This document shows, piece by piece, positions 8,189-15,258 of a stretch of DNA of 64,000 nucleotides. Numbering within the stretch: the stretch's first letter is position 1; each line of letters begins with the position of its first letter. The DNA comes from Pullichristensenella sp963930055 (lineage in GTDB: Bacteria; Bacillota; Clostridia; Christensenellales; Aristaeellaceae): assembly GCA_963930055.1 (NCBI GenBank), contig CAWVKS010000002.1, forward strand, positions 1 through 64,000, written 5' to 3'. The notes below the pieces were generated by a model. It was not told where the DNA came from and made no database searches. It worked only from the letters and a program-made list of their open reading frames with translations. A program made the position numbers and the translations under genes.

Positions 8189-9363
8189 TTAGTTCCTTTG
8201 ATGAGAAAAACCGCTTTTTTGCCCTCCGTCGTCCGTTCCAGAACGCCGCATTCGCACAACCTCAACAGATCCTTGCGCGCCGTCTCGGTGACGATTTTGT
8301 ACTTTTTCCGCCATGCCTCACTGTGACGCGCCCATGATCCCTTCCAGCAACCATTTCGCGCCGGCAAGCTGGCGGCCGTTGAGTTGCCCCGAGTTCTCCA
8401 ACTCCCGCAGCCGCGCCCAGCGAGTACGTGGTGGGTGAGATGATTCTCCATCTCCTGCACGCTGCGTGCCAGCATGCCGCTGTAAAAATCAATGAAGTAG
8501 GTCATGTCGCCCTCTGATTCTTCCACATTGGCCATTGCCCGGTAATACTTTCCCCGCTCCTTAGCCACGAGGTTGGAGATCGAGAAGTAGCGGAAAAACG
8601 CATAGCCCCGATTGTATCAGCATCATGTAGCTCAGCGCCCGCGCCGTGCGTCCGTTGCCGTCCGCGAAGGGATGCACATAAGCCAGATAAAAATGCGCCG
8701 CGCACGCCTTGAGAACCGGATGCAGTTCGCTTTCGCGGATGAACGCCGCCAGCGCGCGCATCATCTCCGGCACCTGCGCCGCCTCCGGCGGGCGATAGAC
8801 CACATCTTCCCGGCCCATGACATATACCTGCTTTTGCCGGTATCCCTCCACTACTTCTTCCGCAGCCGACCGCGTCACGATCCGGGCGATTTCAACAATC
8901 GTGTCCTCGGTGATTTCCTCATCCAGATGCCCCAGCGCATAGGTCAGGGCGTCGTAGTTGTTCTTCACCATCTGCTCAGACTTATCCTTTGGCTTGCGGT
9001 CCCTGCGCAGGAAATTGGCGGCGGCCTCCCGCGAGGTAAACGCGCCCTCGATCATGCTGGAAAACACGGCTTCGTCAATAACCGCGTCGTCCGCCATGCG
9101 CAGAAGCGCCGGGCTGTCAAACAGCGCGTCCCGGCGTGCAAGCGCGGCTATGGCGTCGCACTGCCGCTCGATGCTCGGATTGAGTACAAACCAGAACAAC
9201 CTGCCCGCCTGATCCTTCAGCGCAAGCTCCGTCGCCCGCGGCCCGCCGCGCCTCTTGCAGCGCCGGCCAGAACGACGAAAACCGGCCGCGACACGGGCAG
9301 GCGGTGAATGATCTCCGCGCGGGAAAGATACCGCTCAATAAATTCATCAATCAGATAGTCCAT
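8189..9363 (-). pseudogene. Fic-domain protein with canonical motif and C-terminal winged helix, frame broken
   Basis: Fic domains usually transfer AMP from ATP to a hydroxyl of a target protein. The catalytic loop is canonical, HPFADGNGRTAR, at about 8640-8680. An upstream SSMIEG matches the (S/T)xxxE(G/N) inhibitory motif, here on the same chain. The C terminus (DLLRLCECGVLERTTEGKK) reads as a winged-helix unit. I chose the ATG at 9363 (MDYLIDEFIERYLSRAEII) because GGAGG lies 8 bases before it. Frames change near 9265, 9230, 8600, 8410 and 8345, each fixable by one base. The stop is uncertain; TAA at 8189-8191 in another frame is the nearest candidate. It is the last gene of the recombinase operon and a clear paralogue of the 10370-12757 product. 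Confidence 0.7.
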
Positions 9364-9672
9364 CTCCCGAGCCTCCTGCATTTCTTCTGCCATTTTACTA
9401 CTATTTTTCTGCCAATGCAAGAGATATATTCAGAAAATGGCGTTTTCAGCTGTCCCAAATCTCGCAGGAGCAATTGGCGCCGCAATATATGCCCGCGGCC
9501 GTCAAACTGGGTACTCAAATTGCCGGCGAGCCCCATCCATCTTCCGGGGTAGGGAAGTATACTTTATATCAACGCCGTTTACAGCGGTTCCACCGCATAA
9601 AGACCCCCGATGTGAATGGGCGCTTCTGTCCCATATCTCATCAGGGGTTTGCAGCGTCTGAAAAAAGATCGC
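9364..9672. other. Intergenic stretch without a recognisable gene
   Basis: These 309 bases separate the two Fic-region genes. The only structure I see is a short inverted repeat GCGGTtccACCGC near 9586-9598. Short frames here have no ribosome site and no recognisable sequence. It may hold a promoter for the terminal Fic gene, but I cannot identify one with confidence. Confidence 0.4.
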
Positions 9673-10350
9673 TCACGGCGTCTGCGCGTCTTCGGCATCC
9701 AACAGCAAACGTATGATCTCGCGGGAGGTCTCCGGGTCGCGCTCGAGCAACAGCTCTGCCAGTGCGTTGGCGGTGATCTGAAAGGCGAAGTGCAGCATCG
9801 GCACCGCAAGAAACCGCTTTGCGAACAGCTCGTTCAGCTTTTCCATATCTGTCTCGCTTCCCAGTATCCCGCAGATCTCGCTGTAAAGTTTGTCGAGCAA
9901 GGCCGAGTCCATGCGTGTCTCTGTATCGTACCAGATGTCCTGGACAAGCGTGGGCAGATGCTCGTGGAGGAACTTGCCCACCATGTGGCAGAAGTAGATG
10001 AGGTATCTCGTATTCGCTTCCTGATTGGGCAGCGGATGCTTCGCGGCATATTCCTGCACTTGCCGGGCGAAAATGTCCTGCCGTTCCTGCTCGGGCGGCA
10101 AGCCCTGCGCCGCCCTGCGGCATTGCGCGGAGAGCGGGCGGGTCAGGGGATCGTCGGCGGAGAAAACCTCATCCAGGGGGGTCGAACAGGCGATCAGGAG
10201 CTGACGGATGTATTCGTCGAGCTTATACGCGTGCGTCCCCAGCCGCCGGCGAATCATCCTTGCCTGCGATAGAAAGCTCTCGAGCGTGTCGTGCCCGGCG
10301 ACGAAATCAGCAGCGCCCAACCATGCGTTTTCGCGCTCAAATATGTTCAT
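9673..10350 (-). CDS. Unknown helical protein of the recombinase operon
   Basis: The protein has 225 residues and is predicted mostly helical and soluble. It starts MNIFERENAWLGAADFV at 10350, with GGAGG 5 bases before the ATG. The body has QARMIRRRLGTHAYKLDEYI, a central TRYLIYFCHMVGKFLHEHL and a C-terminal ALAELLLERDPETSREIIRL. I recognise no family, no signal peptide and no metal site. It lies 20 bases downstream of the Fic-like gene and before the second Fic gene, all on the minus strand, so it is probably co-expressed. A role as partner or regulator of the Fic proteins is possible but not supported by sequence. Confidence 0.6.
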   Translation of the reverse strand: MNIFERENAWLGAADFVAGHDTLESFLSQARMIRRRLGTHAYKLDEYIRQLLIACSTPLDEVFSADDPLTRPLSAQCRRAAQGLPPEQERQDIFARQVQEYAAKHPLPNQEANTRYLIYFCHMVGKFLHEHLPTLVQDIWYDTETRMDSALLDKLYSEICGILGSETDMEKLNELFAKRFLAVPMLHFAFQITANALAELLLERDPETSREIIRLLLDAEDAQTP

Positions 10351-10369
10351 GGGAACCTCCTTCATGTCG

Positions 10370-12757
10370 TCATGCGCTGAGCGTCGCCCGTCCGGCGGCA
10401 CTCTCCATCAGGCGCTCCGCATCCTGCTCCTGCTGCTGGCTGGGGGGCAGCGGCCCCGCGACCTGCCTGAAGCACTCGGGATGCTCTTCGGAGGACACCG
10501 CAAAAACATAGCGGTTGGCCTTCCCTGGCTCTCGGATCGTTTCCAGTATGCCGCGCTCGGCGAAGTTTTTCAGGTGAAAGTACATCGTTGAATCGTCGGT
10601 GTGGAGCAGTTTTGAACAATCTTCGGCACAGAACTCCTTTTGACCAAATTGCCCGTACATTGTCGCCAGATATTGCTTCTGTTTGGACGTAAGAGCGTCG
10701 CTGCGGACGTCAGCGGGGCGCTCCCGGTTCAGTCGATAGATGCATCGGCCATGCCCGTCGCGCATCTTGTGGATCAGCCCCATGTTCATCGCACGGCGAA
10801 CATCGGTGCAATATGTCGTTTTGGAAACGTCAAACGTCTCTCCCCATTCCTTCGGAGCAAAATGCTCCCTGCCGCTGTCAATGAGCTTCAGGAGAAACTG
10901 TCCTATTCGTTGAAAACTGGATGATAATGGATCCGCCGCCAGCACGCGCAGCGTTTCCGTGAGATCAGTCGAGAGGGCAGGATCTGCGGCCTCTTCCTGC
11001 AGGCAAAACTCATACAGCGCCGTTCTCTGTTCTGGCGTCACATTCCTAATGATGCCTCGTTCCGCCATGACGTCGCAGGCGTCGTCAGCGTTCTCCTTGG
11101 GAACGCCCATGTAGCCTACCCATTCCGAACGGTGGAAGCGGTAAATGCCTTTGGCGAGCATTTCCCGGATGGTCTCCGCCGCCCGCCGCCTTATGTTCGA
11201 TTTGCTGCGGGAAAAGGTTTCCACCTTATCCTCGAAGCTCATGGCAGCCCATGCCGACGCCTTGGCTGCCAGTTTTGCTCTCGTTGCCCATTGCGGGGGG
11301 CTCTCCGTAGCGGCCCCATCCGGCGCGATCCTGAAAGAATAGCGCATGAGATCTCCGCCGAGGTGCTTTTCGAGCATCCCCCTGTCGTAGAGGGCGCGGC
11401 ATTCATGGTCTGCTTTCCTGCGGGGAATCTGCAATATCCGGCTCCAGTCTGTGACGGTGAACGTAGTCATGCCATGGCTGAGCATGGCGCGGATGTGTTC
11501 CGGGTATTCCCGGCAGCGTTCGTAGGGGGAATCCTTGAGCGCGTCAACTTTCTCGAGGAACTCTTCCTGCGAACACAGGGGCCAGGGCGGCTGATGGCGG
11601 CGCCTGGGGCCAGGGGTCTCTACGGGGACAGCCTTTTCTTCGGGGCCATCGTCCCCTTTCCCGGCATCTTCGGTGTCTGTGTCAATAATGCTGACATCCA
11701 CCGCAAGCAACTCGTCGGGCGTCATTGCGCTTGGAACACGCATTTCTGTGGGAGCGCTTTGCAACGGCTCCCGCGCCATGCGGCGTTCCTGTTCCAATGC
11801 CTCTTCCTCCCTGTGCCGTTCCCGCGTTTTTTTCTCCTCCAGCGCCCGGGCAAGAAGCTCCAAATAGTATTCCACGAAGTACGTGAGATCCCCGCCGTTC
11901 TCGCCCCGAAGGATCTCCCGCATGGCCTTGTAGTAGCGGTAATTCTCCCGGGCGATGACGCCGGAAATGGAAATATCCCGGAACAGGTCATAACCGCTGC
12001 GCAAAAGCACCGCGGAAGAGATCATCCGCGCCAGCCGTTCGTTCCCTTCGGGGAAGGGGCGTACCACCAATATGTATGCCTGTCCGACCGCCGACTTGAT
12101 CAGCGGATGGACGCCGCCATCGCGGAGAAAATCGTAGTATTCCCGCATCCTGTCGGGCAGGGAAATGGCGGACGGGACGCTGTAACGCTCATCGCTCATA
12201 GCGGCGATGGGATGGCTGTCTGTCTGACGATAATCCTCTGCGGCGTTGTCCATCTCCTGCGTCAGCGCCCAGGCAAGGGAGCGGACAAACGGTTCGTCCA
12301 AAGGGAGATAGAGCGCGCTGATCATCGCCTGCCAGGCGCAGCGGTTGTTCCAGATCATCTGCTCCTGGATGTTCTCCGGCTCTGTGCCCCGTTGCAGGAA
12401 GTCCATGGCCTCCTGCAAGGGGATCTGCGCGCCCTCGACAAAGCTGGTAAAGAACATCTCCTCCGTCATGGCGCTGGTCATCTGCGCCCGATAGGGGTCA
12501 AAGCCGTCCGCCTGCGCCATTGCTGCCTCGCAGAGCTGCTCACTGGCATGGACCATGCGCTGGGTCTGCACATACCAATAGGGCATCCCGGCGGCGTTGT
12601 AGAGGGGCAGCACTGCGGCCGTCGCCTTTCGGCGGTTCAGCAGTTCCGGCCAGAAGGCGTCGATGGACAGGCTCAGCGGGAGCTTGTAGAGTACTTCCTG
12701 CCGTGAGAGGTAGTGTTCCTGAAAATACGCCATCAGCCTCTCTTTTTCCAATGCCAC
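10370..12757 (-). CDS. Large Fic-like protein with degenerate active site and four winged-helix units
   Basis: The N-terminal 330 residues are a Fic fold paralogous to the gene at 8189-9363; both share LSRxE, PFxEGN/PFxDGN and DLTYFVEYY/DMTYFIDFY blocks. The catalytic loop reads RPFPEGNERLAR instead of HPFxDGNGRxxR. The catalytic His is Arg, the Asp is Glu and the second Gly of the GNG is Glu, so AMP transfer is unlikely. The inhibitory-type motif TSFVEG is kept near residue 100. After a charged linker (330-420) come four units of about 80 residues that look like winged helices, for example IRAMLSHGMTTFTVTDWSRI, then AMSFEDKVETF, LTETLRVLAAD and a last one ending in KANRYVFAV. I prefer the GTG at 12757, 7 bases after GGAGG. 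It probably acts as a DNA-bound regulator or adaptor rather than as an enzyme. Confidence 0.75.
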   Translation of the reverse strand: MALEKERLMAYFQEHYLSRQEVLYKLPLSLSIDAFWPELLNRRKATAAVLPLYNAAGMPYWYVQTQRMVHASEQLCEAAMAQADGFDPYRAQMTSAMTEEMFFTSFVEGAQIPLQEAMDFLQRGTEPENIQEQMIWNNRCAWQAMISALYLPLDEPFVRSLAWALTQEMDNAAEDYRQTDSHPIAAMSDERYSVPSAISLPDRMREYYDFLRDGGVHPLIKSAVGQAYILVVRPFPEGNERLARMISSAVLLRSGYDLFRDISISGVIARENYRYYKAMREILRGENGGDLTYFVEYYLELLARALEEKKTRERHREEEALEQERRMAREPLQSAPTEMRVPSAMTPDELLAVDVSIIDTDTEDAGKGDDGPEEKAVPVETPGPRRRHQPPWPLCSQEEFLEKVDALKDSPYERCREYPEHIRAMLSHGMTTFTVTDWSRILQIPRRKADHECRALYDRGMLEKHLGGDLMRYSFRIAPDGAATESPPQWATRAKLAAKASAWAAMSFEDKVETFSRSKSNIRRRAAETIREMLAKGIYRFHRSEWVGYMGVPKENADDACDVMAERGIIRNVTPEQRTALYEFCLQEEAADPALSTDLTETLRVLAADPLSSSFQRIGQFLLKLIDSGREHFAPKEWGETFDVSKTTYCTDVRRAMNMGLIHKMRDGHGRCIYRLNRERPADVRSDALTSKQKQYLATMYGQFGQKEFCAEDCSKLLHTDDSTMYFHLKNFAERGILETIREPGKANRYVFAVSSEEHPECFRQVAGPLPPSQQQEQDAERLMESAAGRATLSA

Positions 12758-12762
12758 ACAGA

Positions 12763-13182
12763 TCAACCTCCTCTGCCGGTCCTGCTGCCTTCTCCGCCGA
12801 GCGGTGCGTGGAGCAGCGCGGGCTGGGCGCTGTTCAGGTCAAACACGATGGCGTTGTGGGACTCGATATACGTCCCATAGACCACCCATGGCCGCGCGTC
12901 CATCCAGCGGATCAGCCTGCGGATGCGCCTGAGCAGCGAGTGGCCGCTCATTTCAAACTGCGACATGGGCGTCGTAGGGACTACGATCGCCTCCCTGTCG
13001 TCGATGGTGCATGCCTGCACCAGGAGCATTTGCCGCTCTTCGTTGATCAGCATCTGCACCTGACGGGGATGCTGCAGTGTATCAAGCACAGCCTGGTTGA
13101 GCAGTATGCTGTCCTCCTCCAGACAGAGGGTCAACGTCAGCGGTTCGACGCTGATCCGGGAAATCCCGTCGTATCCGTTCAT
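12763..13182 (-). CDS. Small protein carrying a divergent copy of the recombinase C-terminal domain
   Basis: The protein has 139 residues and no recognised name. It contains a divergent version of a domain found in its neighbours and in the recombinase. The marks are SILLNQAVLDTL, then VQMLINEERQMLLVQAC, then LIRWMDARPWVVYGTYI and IVFDLNSAQ. These align with the FN, LxNP-like, RPC, GWxxxYRY and LxFDL positions of the other copies. The N terminus starts at the ATG at 13182, overlapping the stop of the preceding gene (ATGA). The C terminus ends in a Gly/Arg-rich tail. It is probably translationally coupled to its neighbours. I infer an accessory DNA-binding or oligomerisation role. Confidence 0.6.
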   Translation of the reverse strand: MNGYDGISRISVEPLTLTLCLEEDSILLNQAVLDTLQHPRQVQMLINEERQMLLVQACTIDDREAIVVPTTPMSQFEMSGHSLLRRIRRLIRWMDARPWVVYGTYIESHNAIVFDLNSAQPALLHAPLGGEGSRTGRGG

Positions 13183-14045
13183 ACCTTCGTCACCTCACCT
13201 GTCTCCTGGTCGATGATCTCCATGGGCATCTGTTCAGGGGTTTGGGCGCCGGCCGCGTTTTCCATGAGATCGAAGCCCTCCATCAAGTCGACGCGCGTGG
13301 ATGCTGTATGCGCCAATACCGGCATACCAAAGGAATCGCGCCAGTCGGAGGGGTACATGGGAACAGGCCGCTTGCGCCGGGGTTTGCCCTCTTCATCCAC
13401 TTCTTTGGTCTGTGGCAGGAACGCCTCCGTACTCGTCAGGTCAAATACATACAATTGCTCGCCCTGATAGTTGATGCGCGTCCCCTGCAGTTTGTAGCGG
13501 TAGAGCGCTTCCCAGCCCATCAGGTCGTAGAGCTTAGCGGTAAAGAGCCCGCAGGTGATCTGGCGGCTCTTGCGCTTGTCGTCACGGACCACGCACCAGC
13601 GGATGGCGTCCCGCGCACCCTCGGCACAGGGACGGATGACCAGTTTTTCCGTGGTCGGGTTCACGAGGATCTGGACATACACGACTTGCTCCAGCTTGGA
13701 GATGCAGGAGTTGTTGAAGATGATGCTGTTGCCCTTGATCGTCAGCGTCGGGTCAAAGCGATGCGAGAAAAACTCCCTGCGCACCACCTGATAGCCGTCG
13801 AAGGAAAAGCCGGCCTCCAGGGCGATCCGCGCGGCCTCGTCGCGCTCTGCCTTGCTCAGGGGCTTGAAACCTCCCGGCGTAAGCACCTGCGCCTGATCCA
13901 GCGGTGAAGTCGCCGCCATTGCCGGGGGATAGGCCCGCGCATACCCGGGGACAGGGGGCGGCGAATAGGGGCGGTTCATTGCCTGCGGCGCGTAGGCCGC
14001 CTGTTGCGCCTGCCGGTTGGGATACTTGAAGCTGCGTTCGTCCAT
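13179..14045 (-). CDS. Recombinase-domain paralogue with Pro/Tyr-rich N terminus
   Basis: The protein has 288 residues. The first 75 are rich in Pro, Tyr, Gln and Ala (MDERSFKYPNRQAQQAAYAP) and probably disordered. The rest holds the closest copy of the domain seen in the serine recombinase. Shared positions include GYQVVRREFFSHRFDP against GFQVARADMFSHTFEP, then IIFNNSCISKL, VQILVNP, LVIRPCAEG, AIRW, MGWEALYRYKLQGTRI and LYVFDLTSTEAF. I chose the ATG at 14045, 7 bases after GGAGG. No catalytic serine-recombinase domain is present. The protein may bind the same DNA or partners as the recombinase. I do not recognise a named family. Confidence 0.68.
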   Translation of the reverse strand: MDERSFKYPNRQAQQAAYAPQAMNRPYSPPPVPGYARAYPPAMAATSPLDQAQVLTPGGFKPLSKAERDEAARIALEAGFSFDGYQVVRREFFSHRFDPTLTIKGNSIIFNNSCISKLEQVVYVQILVNPTTEKLVIRPCAEGARDAIRWCVVRDDKRKSRQITCGLFTAKLYDLMGWEALYRYKLQGTRINYQGEQLYVFDLTSTEAFLPQTKEVDEEGKPRRKRPVPMYPSDWRDSFGMPVLAHTASTRVDLMEGFDLMENAAGAQTPEQMPMEIIDQETGEVTKV

Positions 14046-14065
14046 GCGTGTTCCTCCATTCTTTA

Positions 14066-14503
14066 TCAAAGCCGCGGCGCGTATTTGCGTCGGGCGACCG
14101 CTTCCGTGTCGTGCAAGGCAAACAGCAGGATAGGGCCGGTATGGGTCTGGATGGCGGTGCCGGCGGCGCGATAATCACATTCCTGGCGCCAACCCATCCG
14201 CGCATAGAGCCCCTGCACAAAGGGCGATGATAGGATCGCCTTGGGCCTCACGCACGCGCCCGTCCTGTGGACCCACTCTGCCCCGGGAACGTCGTTCCCC
14301 TCCGATGGGCGCACGATCAGCATTTGCCCGTTATCGTTGACGTAAATGGTAACGCGCTCCGCCCGCGCCAGGGCGTTCACTGCTCCCTGGTTAAAGCAAA
14401 GGGCACCTGCACCAAAGCGCACCCTGGGCGGGGGCCAGGGGTAAGACGGCGCGGCCTCCTCCGCGATCCCGGGCTGTGTCCCAAACTCTGTGATATTGTT
14501 CAT
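14066..14503 (-). CDS. Small recombinase-domain paralogue
   Basis: The protein has 145 residues and starts MNNITEFGTQPGIAEE at 14503, 6 bases after GGAGG. Residues 35-140 are another copy of the shared domain: ALCFNQGAVNAL, RVTIYVNDNGQMLIVRPSEG, LYARMGWRQECDYRAAGTAI and ILLFALHDTEA. The motif order is the same as in the recombinase C terminus, but the cysteine after RP is replaced by Ser. It sits between the 249-residue-class unknown protein and the larger paralogue. Spacers are 13 and 20 bases, consistent with one transcript. The function is inferred only from the shared domain. Confidence 0.62.
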   Translation of the reverse strand: MNNITEFGTQPGIAEEAAPSYPWPPPRVRFGAGALCFNQGAVNALARAERVTIYVNDNGQMLIVRPSEGNDVPGAEWVHRTGACVRPKAILSSPFVQGLYARMGWRQECDYRAAGTAIQTHTGPILLFALHDTEAVARRKYAPRL

Positions 14504-14516
14504 ACATTCCCTCCAT

Positions 14517-15257
14517 TCATGATTTTTTCGAGCGCCACAGCTTTCCGACCAAAAGCATATCCAGCCGCCGACAGATCTCCTGCGCGCAGTCGGCCAGCGC
14601 GACCTCGTCATCATGAGCCATTTGTTCATAGAAGTCGCGCATAAAGCGCTCGCTGAAGGCTCCGTAGACCATCCGGCTGGATTCATCGTGCATGTGGCAT
14701 TCGCAGCGATAGATGTACCCGAGCCAATAGGCATATTCGTAGGCGTCGGCGAGCGCTTTCATGTCTTTGGGAAGGTCAGGGAGTTCCTGTTCGACCGGCT
14801 TATCCTTGGAAGTTTCCTGCAACGCATCGTCCGCGAGGCAAGCCTGCACCACCGCGAGGTTCGCGCTCTTACTGGCGTCAACGCCGCTTACGATCCTGTC
14901 CAGCCACATCACCACGTCGACGAGCAACTGCGGGGATTGCAGCAGCATGGGAATACGGAGGAACTCCGAGACATCATCCGTCTCCATGCCTCCGGAAACG
15001 GAGAAGCTGTAGTCGATGATGCCCGCCAGCTGGCTGTTCATGTACACGGGGACAAACCTCTCCATGGCGTACCCTTGGTCGATCGCCGCCATGAAGATAT
15101 TGCCCTGCATGTCACAGTAGGCAAGGTCGCGGGCAGTGAACGGCCGCTCGATCTTCTCAACTGCCGGGTTCAGCGGGGATTCCCGCGCCATCTTCATCAG
15201 CCTGCGCACATTGCGGGAAAGGGGCCGGCTCCGCGCCGGGTTCCTGGACTGTTTCAC
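14517..15257 (-). CDS. Unknown soluble protein encoded directly after the recombinase
   Basis: The protein has about 246 residues and no recognised family. The N terminus is basic (SRNPARSRPLSRNVRRLMKM), followed by a mixed domain with FTARDLAYCDMQGNIFMAAI and a helical C-terminal half (SSRMVYGAFSERFMRDFYEQ). No membrane segment or signal is seen. I prefer the GTG at 15257, with GGAGG 8 bases upstream; the GTG at 15266 touches the ribosome site. With that start the gene begins one base after the recombinase stop. The basic N terminus could contact DNA. Its constant position in the operon suggests a recombination accessory factor, but this is inference. Confidence 0.6.
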   Translation of the reverse strand: MKQSRNPARSRPLSRNVRRLMKMARESPLNPAVEKIERPFTARDLAYCDMQGNIFMAAIDQGYAMERFVPVYMNSQLAGIIDYSFSVSGGMETDDVSEFLRIPMLLQSPQLLVDVVMWLDRIVSGVDASKSANLAVVQACLADDALQETSKDKPVEQELPDLPKDMKALADAYEYAYWLGYIYRCECHMHDESSRMVYGAFSERFMRDFYEQMAHDDEVALADCAQEICRRLDMLLVGKLWRSKKS

Positions 15258-15258
15258 A

